From NCBI GenBank assembly GCA_050943335.1, contig JBMNOZ010000002.1, positions 1-64,000 on the forward strand: DNA of 64,000 nt, written 5' to 3'. The translations under genes were made by a program, and so were the position numbers. The stretch is from JBMNOZ01 sp050943335 (lineage in GTDB: Bacteria; Bacillota; Desulfitobacteriia; Desulfitobacteriales; Syntrophobotulaceae). The notes under the pieces are model-generated. The model had not been told where the DNA came from. It saw only the letters and a list, made by a program, of their open reading frames with translations, and made no database searches. This document shows positions 27,342 to 37,536 of the stretch, piece by piece; the stretch's first letter is position 1; each line of letters begins with the position of its first letter.

Positions 27342-30300
27342 GGATCACCCCCGCCCATGCGGGGAACACAATTAGCCTATACCGTTCTTGAGGCTGCTGA
27401 AGGGATCACCCCCGCCCATGCGGGGAACACTGTTCTTTATTCACGCTCTCACGCTCCTTTCAGGGATCACCCCCGCCCATGCGGGGAACACCCACCGATA
27501 TTGACGAGCATTGTGCCCATCATGGGATCACCCCCGCCCATGCGGGGAACACATTATGCTATAGGTGATGTAATAAAAGATGTTGGGATCACCCCCGCCC
27601 ATGCGGGGAACACTTTTTCCCATCACTGACAGATTGAAAAAGCTCAGGATCACCCCCGCCCATGCGGGGAACACAGACCGCTTTGAAGTGTTTGTGGACC
27701 AGCGCAAGGATCACCCCCGCCCATGCGGGGAACACTACTCTTCCTCGCTCAAAGGTCGAATGTTGAACGGATCACCCCCGCCCATGCGGGGAACACGTTT
27801 AACACATCAGGAAAGTTTTCTGCTTTACGGGATCACCCCCGCCCATGCGGGGAACACACCATGTTGACACCTGGGGAATATGCTGATTACGGATCACCCC
27901 CGCCCATGCGGGGAACACCATTGTCTTTATCAAAAAACACTGCATAACTCAGGATCACCCCCGCCCATGCGGGGAACACCTGACCGGCCCTGGCAGCCTT
28001 CCGCCTGCTTTGGGATCACCCCCGCCCATGCGGGGAACACAATCTCGATCAGCCAATACAACATTTGTTATTGGGATCACCCCCGCCCATGCGGGGAACA
28101 CGGATCTGCTGTTTTGGCCAGTGTCCAAACCAAGGGATCACCCCCGCCCATGCGGGGAACACCAAGGTAGCCGGTGAGAAATTTCCCTTTAATGGGGATC
28201 ACCCCCGCCCATGCGGGGAACACTGTATGCCGACCTTGAAAAGCTGCAGCAGGAGAGGATCACCCCCGCCCATGCGGGGAACACCCTATGAAACGTCGCC
28301 CTGTCCACCGCCAGCACGGATCACCCCCGCCCATGCGGGGAACACACAGGGCAAATGAACGAATACGGTGAACCGGAAGGATCACCCCCGCCCATGCGGG
28401 GAACACATCTTGCCCCGATATAACTAGTTCACCAAACAGGGATCACCCCCGCCCATGCGGGGAACACCGGGAGAATTGGACAGAGTACACGCCGGAAGAG
28501 GGATCACCCCCGCCCATGCGGGGAACACTGCTATAGTCAAAGATAATAAGAGAAGGGAGTTGGATCACCCCCGCCCATGCGGGGAACACAAAATCATTTA
28601 CCGGATATTCTCAAGGAGATTAGGATCACCCCCGCCCATGCGGGGAACACCGCATCACGATCTATAAGCGGGGTGGTGATACAGGATCACCCCCGCCCAT
28701 GCGGGGAACACATACACCGACTTGATGAAAGTAGGTGAGTATCAGGATCACCCCCGCCCATGCGGGGAACACAGAATGCAAATACTGTAAAAACCCATCC
28801 GAATAGGATCACCCCCGCCCATGCGGGGAACACTGAATCTGAAACACATTACAGAAGATACCCAAAGGATCACCCCCGCCCATGCGGGGAACACCCACCC
28901 AGCCACTTCCCCGCGCGGGCGGCACGGGGATCACCCCCGCCCATGCGGGGAACACGTAGTATGGATGTTGAAAAACAACTCCAGCAAAGGATCACCCCCG
29001 CCCATGCGGGGAACACTCCTTAGTGTAAGACGGCGGCACACCCAGGGCAGGATCACCCCCGCCCATGCGGGGAACACAAGGTTCTGCAGCACAAGCGAAG
29101 CCCCTAATTGGGATCACCCCCGCCCATGCGGGGAACACCGAAAGCGGACCGCCAGCGGTCAAGGCCAATAAGGATCACCCCCGCCCATGCGGGGAACACC
29201 CTTTCCGCTTGATATAAAGGCAACCTGCTTTGGGATCACCCCCGCCCATGCGGGGAACACCCATAATAGCTTTCAAGATTATCGGCCCAGGACGGATCAC
29301 CCCCGCCCATGCGGGGAACACTACAGGCGCTCCAGATCGCGGTGAATAACATGAGGATCACCCCCGCCCATGCGGGGAACACACTCTGTAAAGGTTTAAT
29401 GCAGATCAGCAGAAGGGATCACCCCCGCCCATGCGGGGAACACCGGCTTTCCAGGGATCTGCTTGATATGTTGAAGGGATCACCCCCGCCCATGCGGGGA
29501 ACACGGCCTTGGTTCCCGTACCTGCGAGATACCATCGGGATCACCCCCGCCCATGCGGGGAACACCCTCAAGACATGCAACGGACCCATGACCATATAGG
29601 ATCACCCCCGCCCATGCGGGGAACACTGTTTTGTTTCGCATTTTACCCCTCCTATACCGGGATCACCCCCGCCCATGCGGGGAACACCCCGGAGGACCAT
29701 CTCCTATACTTTCATATTAGGGATCACCCCCGCCCATGCGGGGAACACTAATCCGCGATGCTCGGTTGTTGCAGAAAGTTAGGATCACCCCCGCCCATGC
29801 GGGGAACACATTTTTTCGCCTGCAATAATAGAAGAAGACATGGGATCACCCCCGCCCATGCGGGGAACACCCCCTGACGAGTTTTATGCCAAGCCCTACA
29901 AAGGGATCACCCCCGCCCATGCGGGGAACACGCCCATGTAGAAATCCAGAGACATCTGGGCTTGGGATCACCCCCGCCCATGCGGGGAACACGTGGCTTG
30001 AGAGTGAAGAAAGCGCGCCTATATAGGATCACCCCCGCCCATGCGGGGAACACCGGACCTGGTGGCCGTGAAACATGGTCGCATTAGGATCACCCCCGCC
30101 CATGCGGGGAACACAGAGAGCATACATCGAGGACAGTTCAGATATAGGGATCACCCCCGCCCATGCGGGGAACACTTCCAAACCTGTTCCCGCTCGCCTG
30201 CCATCATGGGATCACCCCCGCCCATGCGGGGAACACTGAGTGCCTCAATTTCGGCTTCGTCTCGCTCAAGGATCACCCCCGCCCATGCGGGGAACACTAT

Positions 30301-32554
30301 GAGGAAAAAGCATCTCAAGTAAATGCACTAGGATCACCCCCGCCCATGCGGGGAACACCTCGTCGCACTCGTCGCCGTTCTCGTCGTAATAGGATCACCC
30401 CCGCCCATGCGGGGAACACGCGTAATGTTTATACCTCCTTGTCGGCGTATAAGGATCACCCCCGCCCATGCGGGGAACACACCGGATGAAGGTGTAATAA
30501 AATGAAAACAGTGGGATCACCCCCGCCCATGCGGGGAACACTCAGAAAATTCAGAAGTACCACTATAAGGCCCAGGATCACCCCCGCCCATGCGGGGAAC
30601 ACATCTATTGCAGCTTCGCGCCGTTTAAACTCCTGGGATCACCCCCGCCCATGCGGGGAACACCAGAATGGCCAAGGGCTGCCATGATCTCTGCTAGGAT
30701 CACCCCCGCCCATGCGGGGAACACACAAGAGAGGGCGGACCTGTTGTCACTTACAAGGGATCACCCCCGCCCATGCGGGGAACACTGAAGTGCTAGAAAA
30801 CGGTTATTCCGGGTATTAGGATCACCCCCGCCCATGCGGGGAACGCACAGGTTTGGCACGAGATATTCAAAGATGTGGAGGATCACCCCCGCCCATGCGG
30901 GGAACACGTGGATAATCTAAGTTCGATTTTCTTGTATTCAGGATCACCCCCGCCCATGCGGGGAACACAAATCTGGTTTGTGGTATGCACATAAAGTTGG
31001 AGGATCACCCCCGCCCATGCGGGGAACACTATAGCTCTGAAGAAATAAAATCCTGTCTCAAAGGATCACCCCCGCCCATGCGGGGAACACTTTCTAATGC
31101 TTGCTGGTTTCGTTGGTAAGCTGGGATCACCCCCGCCCATGCGGGGAACACTAAGTTAGTACCTAATAAGAAAAGTCGAAGATAGGATCACCCCCGCCCA
31201 TGCGGGGAACACGGGGAACACCTAAAAACTTCCGAAAATAATGCAGGATCACCCCCGCCCATGCGGGGAACACAATAGCCAAGGAAGTTAATCCGGCTCA
31301 TGTAGAGGATCACCCCCGCCCATGCGGGGAACACGACAATTCCGGCCGGTAATACCGCATAATAAAAGGATCACCCCCGCCCATGCGGGGAACACTTCTG
31401 GCGGGCAAATATTTTGTCGGCTAGCAAAGGATCACCCCCGCCCATGCGGGGAACACAGTATCCTTGCTGCAGTTTCTTTGGCCTCCAAAGGATCACCCCC
31501 GCCCATGCGGGGAACACATTTTAATGGTGACATCCGCTTCAATTCTGCTAGGATCACCCCCGCCCATGCGGGGAACACTAACGGCAAGAGCAAGTTGTTT
31601 CTTGGACGACCGGATCACCCCCGCCCATGCGGGGAACACCATTCTAAACCTCTACAGGTCGGGTACTTGGGGGGATCACCCCCGCCCATGCGGGGAACAC
31701 CATAAGCGGAAACTCGCTGAACTCGTCCAGCCAGGATCACCCCCGCCCATGCGGGGAACACTTGAGTTTCCCCTAGAGCTGATTGAGGATGGTAGGATCA
31801 CCCCCGCCCATGCGGGGAACACTGGTAAAGTCAGGGGCACTTGATAAAGGGTACAGGATCACCCCCGCCCATGCGGGGAACACCCTGGTTGCAATTGGAG
31901 CGGGGAGTTCTGCACAGGATCACCCCCGCCCATGCGGGGAACACGATGTCTACTAGAAAGCAGACAGGCGAAGAAGGGGATCACCCCCGCCCATGCGGGG
32001 AACACGCCTCCACCTTTCTTTCGTCACCACTAGGTAAGGATCACCCCCGCCCATGCGGGGAACACTGCGTTGGCAAGATATAGATTTTGACCGGCAAAGG
32101 ATCACCCCCGCCCATGCGGGGAACACAAGCCAGAATTACTACCATAAGGCCCATTCCCAGGATCACCCCCGCCCATGCGGGGAACACCCTCACCTCACTA
32201 ATCTCAACTACAGACCCATGGGATCACCCCCGCCCATGCGGGGAACACCATATCCGAACTCCTGCATTGACCGCTTGAGCTGGATCACCCCCGCCCATGC
32301 GGGGAACACGTAGCCGGTGACTTTGAAGTATTCAGCCCGTTGGGATCACCCCCGCCCATGCGGGGAACACATTGTGAGGATAATATAAGGGAAATCGACG
32401 AAGGGATCACCCCCGCCCATGCGGGGAACACTTATTTGTTTGCCGAGATTAGCGGACTTAATTTAGGATCACCCCCGCCCATGCGGGGAACACCTCCTAT
32501 ACCTATGAAACGTCGCCCGGTCCACGGGATCACCCCCGCCCATGCGGGGAACAC
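27342..32554 (-). CRISPR. Type I-E CRISPR array, 86 repeats and 85 spacers
   Basis: Repeats of 28 bp recur every 61 bp. In the cas (minus) orientation each starts GTGTTCCCCGC and ends GCGGGGGTGATCC around an ATGG centre, a stem-loop of the Cas6e type. Position arithmetic gives 86 repeats. Spacers are 33 bp except one of 32 (32006-32037) and one of 34 (32432-32465) among those I measured. All repeats I read are identical apart from one base at 30845. Orientation follows the repeat motif and the upstream cas genes, so new spacers enter at 32554. The array touches a decayed ABC-F gene at its old end. Confidence 0.98.
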
Positions 32555-32580
32555 GCTTAGAAAACCTTGAAAACAAGCGA

Positions 32581-32609
32581 TTTTTAATTTCCATTTTGCT
32601 GTAATTCAA
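32581..32609 (-). promoter_or_regulatory. Candidate leader promoter inside the end of cas2
   Basis: Minus strand TTGAAT (32604-32609), 17 bp, TAAAAA (32581-32586), each two mismatches from consensus. It would start transcription near 32574, about 20 nt before the first repeat. Only 29 bp separate the cas2 stop from the array, so any leader must overlap the cas2 coding end. The 32555-32680 stretch is AT-rich, as leaders are. Confidence 0.35.
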
Positions 32610-33477
32610 TGAGTTTGTCATATAATTTTTTAGTTGCTAGACAATCATTTATACTCCTATGCAAATCATTTGCCTCAATTTCAAAATAACTTAAGAGTGT
32701 AGACAATTTATAATTTTCTACATCTCGTACTAAACGGCGGGAAAGTGCTAAGGTATCTATGCAATAGTTTGAAAATAGAGGTAATTCGCAACGCTGGCAT
32801 GCTGCACGTAAAAAAGCATAATCAAAATCCGCATTGTGAGAAACAACAGGCAAGTTGTCCACGAATTTTAGAAACTCCAGTAATACAGTTCTTAAATCTT
32901 TTCCCTCTTGGTAAATTTCCTCATTTGATAAACCAGTTAACTCTTTAATAGAGGGTGGTATTTCAGTCGTAGTTTTAACAATAGCATGAAAATTTTGGGT
33001 AATTTCCTTCTGTTGAACCATAACCGCGCCTATTTCTATAATTTCATGTTCATGAGATGACAACCCAGTAGTTTCTACATCTAATACAATATAAGTTTCT
33101 GGCAAGATTTTAGAACGTTTTTTTCTTGATATTCGTTTAGCCATTTGTCTTTTAGCAGCATGACTAAAACCTGTCCTAGCTTCTGAAAGTTTTTCAAGAC
33201 GCGCAGGGCTGGGACGAAGCATTAATTTTAAGCCGTCAAAACCAATTGGCTCCCAACTACTGTTGTGAACCCTAAAGTCCAAACGTTGCTCATTGTTTGC
33301 GTTGAAGACCATTGTCGCCCTACCGGATTTCGCTTTCTCCTGTATTCTGTTCCAAATCTCATCGCGAACTCTGGCGCTTACTTGACCAACATATACCCCA
33401 GTATTGATTTCTTGCAACCATTTTGTTAAATCCCCCCGTAGAGATGGCGGACAATCTGTCAAGGTAATAACAATCAT
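32584..33477 (-). CDS. cas2: Cas2e fused to a DEDDh (DnaQ-like) exonuclease
   Basis: 297 residues. Residues 1 to about 95 are Cas2e (MIVITLTDCPPSLRGDLTKWL and TGVYVGQVSARVRDEIW). After a basic linker (KRQMAKRISRKKRSK) comes an exonuclease domain from about 128 with all five DEDDh residues visible: D133 and E135 in VLDVETTGL, D217 in HNADF, H273 and D278 in HRSINDCLA. Cas2 bridges Cas1 dimers in the spacer integrase; the fused exonuclease is known in some I-E systems to trim prespacer overhangs. The start overlaps cas1 by 4 nt. Confidence 0.95.
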   Translation of the reverse strand: MIVITLTDCPPSLRGDLTKWLQEINTGVYVGQVSARVRDEIWNRIQEKAKSGRATMVFNANNEQRLDFRVHNSSWEPIGFDGLKLMLRPSPARLEKLSEARTGFSHAAKRQMAKRISRKKRSKILPETYIVLDVETTGLSSHEHEIIEIGAVMVQQKEITQNFHAIVKTTTEIPPSIKELTGLSNEEIYQEGKDLRTVLLEFLKFVDNLPVVSHNADFDYAFLRAACQRCELPLFSNYCIDTLALSRRLVRDVENYKLSTLLSYFEIEANDLHRSINDCLATKKLYDKLIELQQNGN

Positions 33478-34457
33478 TTTTTGTCCTCCAAAATAATGCC
33501 ATACCCATCCACAAGAGTTTCATTCTCAATTTCGTCAAGCCCTTTCCCGTAAGAAACAGCATTCGCGACCAAACCCATTTTATCATCCCACAAGTATAAA
33601 ACGTTCGTTTCAAACTCTTCCTCACCGGTGGTATCATCAAGTAAAAGCCAACGTATATCAGCCACTGCTCTTTTCAAAATTTGCCCATCCGAAATAGCAT
33701 CGCGTACTCTTCGCCTAGTAGCTGGACCAATATCTTCCGGTTTCTCCGCTGCAATTTCAAATGCTATTGGGATGGTAAGTTCAGCCTTATAAAGATCTGC
33801 AATATCGTATACAAACGAACGCTCGTGACCAGTATGGATGAACCCCAAACCCGGAGAACATCCCAAAGCTACTATGACACTATGAACGACTCCATATAGA
33901 CAAGCATGAGCTGCTGATAGCGCCATATTTACAGCATCACTTCCGGTAAAGTTATTCGGATCATACTCTCGCCCATTCCAAGGAACACCGGTTTCCTTCG
34001 ATGCACGTCGATAAACGGAGCGAATTCGTGAACCTTCGCGCCCTCGCAATTGTTGCATTGTTAATGACGAAACCTCTTCTTCTGGGAAACGCAACTGATA
34101 CATCTTCCGAGCAACAGCAACTCTGGTACGAACGTTAGAAACCAATTCCGCCTGTCGAATCAAAAGCCGGGCAGAATGGGTTAAAGGTCTTCCATGAGCA
34201 TAATATCGTACACCATGTTCTCCTACCCAGATCATGCTTGTTCCTGCATCGCCAATCAATTCTATAGCCCGGTGGGATATATTTGTTCCTGGTCCTAATA
34301 ATAACACACTTAAAGAAGCAGCTGGAATATGCACAGTACCCCGGGCATCTGTCACTGTAATCGCCCCATCCTGCCTGTTTATTAAGCAATGCTCTAAATA
34401 TAAAAATGATATCCTATCTTTAATTCTAGGCAAAGCCTGTAAATCAGGTTTTTTCAT
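33474..34457 (-). CDS. cas1: Cas1e integrase
   Basis: About 327 residues from ATG 34457 (MKKPDLQALPRIKDRISFLYLEHC); a GTG at 34487 would add ten residues overlapping cas6 and cannot be excluded. Cas1 is the catalytic subunit of spacer acquisition. The metal-binding Glu, His and Asp lie in the C-terminal alpha-helical half, where ALSAAHACLYGVVHSVIVALG, GFIHTGHERSFVYDIADLYK and the basic TRRRVRDAISDG region are seen. Translationally coupled to cas2. Confidence 0.96.
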   Translation of the reverse strand: MKKPDLQALPRIKDRISFLYLEHCLINRQDGAITVTDARGTVHIPAASLSVLLLGPGTNISHRAIELIGDAGTSMIWVGEHGVRYYAHGRPLTHSARLLIRQAELVSNVRTRVAVARKMYQLRFPEEEVSSLTMQQLRGREGSRIRSVYRRASKETGVPWNGREYDPNNFTGSDAVNMALSAAHACLYGVVHSVIVALGCSPGLGFIHTGHERSFVYDIADLYKAELTIPIAFEIAAEKPEDIGPATRRRVRDAISDGQILKRAVADIRWLLLDDTTGEEEFETNVLYLWDDKMGLVANAVSYGKGLDEIENETLVDGYGIILEDKK

Positions 34458-34467
34458 GCCAGGAACG

Positions 34468-35124
34468 TCAGGCACTTTTAACACCACCGCAACCCGCTAT
34501 AGTCAGCATGCCACAGCCATATGATTTTGCACGCCCAATACCGGTCAGTAAAGCTCTTTTAAAAAGCTCAACATTACTTATCGTTAATATCCCTTCAAAA
34601 GTTACTATTTTTAGCGTAACTCTTCCCCCACCACCTTTACGAAATCTCTTCCATTGAGAGTGGACAACATCAAACCCACTCTCCTCCAGTAAGAAACCAG
34701 AAGTTCCCGCTCTTTTTAGCAACCATTCTTTTTGTTGCTCCGTAGTTACGTGAGCAAAAATTTTACCTCGCCCAGTTTTTTTACATTTCTCAGTAAAGCT
34801 ACTGCGGGTGGGGTTTGCACATAAACGAAATCTCCAAATTTGTCCTTCTTTCAAACGTTCTAGTAGGAGATCGTAATTTTTAGTTTCCCACAAAGGTTCC
34901 GAATTCGAAAAACCAAACTGTTCTACAAGATGAGTAAAATTGGGTTTTTCCTGACTTAAAACCAACAAATAGCAATAATTGTTAAGGAAATCTATGCGCC
35001 AGATATTACGTCCCCTTTCTCCCCTAAAACCTTGCTCCACCGCACCATGTATTAAATTCGGTTGAGCGAGGGCTCTCATGGTATCTCTTTTCTCTACATC
35101 CAATTTAACCCTCGATAAATACAA
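34468..35124 (-). CDS. cas6e: Cas6e (Cse3) pre-crRNA endonuclease
   Basis: 218 residues. Two ferredoxin-like folds. N-terminal MYLSRVKLDVEKRDTMRALAQPNLIHGAVEQGF carries the His expected at the active site (LIHGAVE). The C-terminal glycine-rich loop is GIGRAKSYGCGMLTIAG. It cuts the repeat stem-loop at its 3' base and stays bound to the crRNA 3' end within Cascade. It sits between cas5 (14 bp gap) and cas1. Confidence 0.96.
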   Translation of the reverse strand: MYLSRVKLDVEKRDTMRALAQPNLIHGAVEQGFRGERGRNIWRIDFLNNYCYLLVLSQEKPNFTHLVEQFGFSNSEPLWETKNYDLLLERLKEGQIWRFRLCANPTRSSFTEKCKKTGRGKIFAHVTTEQQKEWLLKRAGTSGFLLEESGFDVVHSQWKRFRKGGGGRVTLKIVTFEGILTISNVELFKRALLTGIGRAKSYGCGMLTIAGCGGVKSA

Positions 35125-35137
35125 AGCTACCCCTCCT

Positions 35138-35839
35138 TCAGAGCTCTTTCATGGGGTCGTGTTTTGTTGAGTTTCCCACCCCAAAATAATATTCTTGCTC
35201 ATTATCAATAACATGGGAAGTGGCTTCTGCCACACGTCGAAAACCATATTTTCGATACTCCTGATCAAAAGAAAGAGGAAGATCTCGCTGGAAAAAATAA
35301 CTTTCGTCCGTATCGTCAGCATCTAATATAATTCGTAAGGTCATTTTTGAATTTTCTTTTCTCCCTTGCCAGTAACTAACTAACCAGGGTTCCTCTCTTA
35401 AAGCATCTAAAAGTTTTTTCCCTGTACGAATTCCAAGAGAAACTTTGCCCTCCGGAGGGCAGGAACGTCGACCCAAAAATAACGGGAATTCAGGATTGTT
35501 TAAGGCAAATTCTATTTTTTTTAATAATTTTTCATCTCCTTCCAAACCTGCTAGAAAGATAGCATCAGATAAATAATATCTGTGAGTAACGTAAGCTGAT
35601 TTTAAACTTCTAGCAGTCTGAAAATCGCGCAAAAGAGAACCCTCTTTATCAATGCGCACTCCAAAGCGTAATTTTAGTAAGTCCTCAATATTTTCGTTTC
35701 TTCTTCTGCCTAAGGCAGCCGCAATCATACCAAGAATCCCACTCTTAGTGGGAATCCGCCCGGTACTACGGCGATCAAATTTCGCATCAACACCCCAAGA
35801 TTGTATGGGCGCAGCTAATCGCATTAATAAAGTACTCAT
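35138..35839 (-). CDS. cas5e: Cas5e (CasD) Cascade subunit
   Basis: 233 residues from ATG 35839, with a TGATG overlap with the cas7 stop. Begins MSTLLMRLAAPIQSWGVDAKFDRRSTGRIPTKSG, the usual Cas5e opening in which the LxxPxQSWG and R(x)TxxxPTKSG motifs contact the crRNA 5' handle. Has LFLGRRSCPPEGKV in the middle. One RAMP fold plus a short C-terminal extension. It caps the 5' end of the crRNA in Cascade. Confidence 0.96.
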   Translation of the reverse strand: MSTLLMRLAAPIQSWGVDAKFDRRSTGRIPTKSGILGMIAAALGRRRNENIEDLLKLRFGVRIDKEGSLLRDFQTARSLKSAYVTHRYYLSDAIFLAGLEGDEKLLKKIEFALNNPEFPLFLGRRSCPPEGKVSLGIRTGKKLLDALREEPWLVSYWQGRKENSKMTLRIILDADDTDESYFFQRDLPLSFDQEYRKYGFRRVAEATSHVIDNEQEYYFGVGNSTKHDPMKEL

Positions 35840-36942
35840 CACACATCCCCGTCACTTTCAAAATGGTGAGTAAGATTGTTCTTTAACTCTTCAAGCAATT
35901 CCATAAAAGGTAGTTTTTCGCCAAGCTCTGCAAATAGTTCACCCGTTATAAAAGAAATCTCTGGTTCCCCTAGCCAATCTTTATACACTTGTTGAGCATG
36001 TTTAACAAAAGCCCTTGCTGAAGCCTCTACATAACCCTCGTCACTATTTCTCCCAGCTTTGACAGGGCGTTCAAAGGCACCAACTAAATTAATTGGCTGG
36101 TCTGTCCGTAGTGTTACCAAAACTGCATCTGGTAAAGTTCGATTAGCAAATGTGTTTTGTTTACCTGTCGGCATCGAAAATGCAAATGCCCGAACAAACC
36201 CACAAATTGCTTCCGGAGTATCGCCTTGCAAATTTTTATATAAATTATGTGCATCTACCGTTGCATAGCGATAAAGAGTTGAAGAATTAAATTCTACCGT
36301 TCCTATATGCCCCGCCCCAGTTGAATCTTCCAGGGAAAGATCGTCTACCGCAGTAAAATAATCATATTCATTACTTACTTTATGGGTTGATATACTATGA
36401 GCTACTTGGGAACAGGCATCAGTATTAAGAGAAGGATCATCCGCAACCATACGACCAAAGAGAGCAATATCAATACTTGGAGATTGTTTTAAAGCATTCA
36501 GAATTGCTTCCTTGGTACCCCTACTCGGTTTATCCTGGATTGTTTCAGGTTCCTCTACAGCTAATTTAGCCAATGCTTTTGCTTGTGCAACACTCATAAA
36601 AAACAGGGCATCTGTTCCCTTTTCAACAGACTTAATATTTAATCCCGCGTTTTTGAGTATTTTTTCTGCCGCTTGTTCAGGTTCTTCCCCTCCCAAAACC
36701 CTAATTTCATTCGCTACCATACCAACAATCCTTTTCGTGCGGTACCCTAAACTATCCTCAGGAAAAATATCCTTAAACATGTCACGCATAGCTTTTTTCC
36801 AGCTTTGTGAGGATACTCTGGCCCGCATTACACCACCGTAAATTGCAGTTTTAGGACTACCAGTATCATCTCGATTTACACAACTTGGTGGTACTGATTG
36901 TAACACATGTACATCAACAAAGAGTTTTTCAGAAGTTCTCAT
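35839..36942 (-). CDS. cas7e: Cas7e (Cse4/CasC) Cascade backbone
   Basis: 367 residues. Begins with FVDVHVLQSVPPSCVNRDDTGSPK and GGVMRARVSSQSWKKAMR, the signature of the I-E backbone protein, and has GMVAD-like and PTGKQNTFANRTLPDAVLV stretches. About six copies coat the crRNA in the effector complex. An RRM fold with a thumb formed by residues around 190-240. Starts 16 bp after the cse2 stop. Confidence 0.97.
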   Translation of the reverse strand: MRTSEKLFVDVHVLQSVPPSCVNRDDTGSPKTAIYGGVMRARVSSQSWKKAMRDMFKDIFPEDSLGYRTKRIVGMVANEIRVLGGEEPEQAAEKILKNAGLNIKSVEKGTDALFFMSVAQAKALAKLAVEEPETIQDKPSRGTKEAILNALKQSPSIDIALFGRMVADDPSLNTDACSQVAHSISTHKVSNEYDYFTAVDDLSLEDSTGAGHIGTVEFNSSTLYRYATVDAHNLYKNLQGDTPEAICGFVRAFAFSMPTGKQNTFANRTLPDAVLVTLRTDQPINLVGAFERPVKAGRNSDEGYVEASARAFVKHAQQVYKDWLGEPEISFITGELFAELGEKLPFMELLEELKNNLTHHFESDGDV

Positions 36943-36957
36943 AAGTAACCATCCTTT

Positions 36958-37530
36958 CTATTTATCATTTTCCCTATAATAAAAATCTCGCCCCCAACGT
37001 AATCTCACAGAATCCCTAGCCTCGGGATACTGATACCAAAACAAATCCTCTGCTAAAGCAGGATAATCAAGAGGAATATCTTGGGTCTTTAAGATTTGAA
37101 TTAAACCCCGTAGATGATACGAGAATTCTTCCAGAGTGTCTGATGTCGCTGCTGCATCAAAACGTCTTTTAATTCTTTTTTCATCATCCTCATTTTTTAT
37201 TAATCTTCTTATAGCTTTTCCAAGGGATTCCCCGTCCTCACACATACTTTGTTTCATCAAATCTTTCCCCTGTTGATGCAAAGCATACAGTGTAAGAGCC
37301 GAATATATTGCCCTTTCACCATAGGAAGGAGCTTTCCCTTTTCCAACTAACTCTTCTGGCAACCCCTCGAAGATTACATCCCAAATTTCTGGTATACTAC
37401 CTGGCGCCTTACCTAACCCGCGTCGTAGCTTTGCTAATATTGCCCTGGTTGCAGACTCATTTTTGCTTTCTGAAAGCGTACTGACCTTATGTTTTACAAA
37501 AGCTCTAACTTTTTTCCCTTCGCTCTCCAT
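36958..37530 (-). CDS. cse2: Cse2 (CasB, Cas11e) small subunit
   Basis: 190 residues, all-helical. LRRGLGKAPGSIPEIWDVIFEGLPEEL and RAIYSALTLYALHQQG are characteristic; the end HLRGLIQILKTQDIPLDYPALAEDLFWYQ matches the family tail. Two copies form the belly of Cascade and stabilise the displaced DNA strand. Short spacing on both sides (7 bp to cse1, 16 bp to cas7) marks it as an operon member. Confidence 0.95.
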   Translation of the reverse strand: MESEGKKVRAFVKHKVSTLSESKNESATRAILAKLRRGLGKAPGSIPEIWDVIFEGLPEELVGKGKAPSYGERAIYSALTLYALHQQGKDLMKQSMCEDGESLGKAIRRLIKNEDDEKRIKRRFDAAATSDTLEEFSYHLRGLIQILKTQDIPLDYPALAEDLFWYQYPEARDSVRLRWGRDFYYRENDK

Positions 37531-37536
37531 AAACAG

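Noticed and set aside
30541..32160. Spacers at 30541 and 32127 sharing ATAAGGCCCA and a loosely similar front
   Set aside because: Only ten bases are identical in a row; chance cannot be excluded.
27297..32570. Many long plus-strand frames with repeating residues such as ITPAHAGNT, DHPRPCGEH and GSPPPMRGT
   Set aside because: They are translations of the CRISPR repeats in three frames, not proteins.
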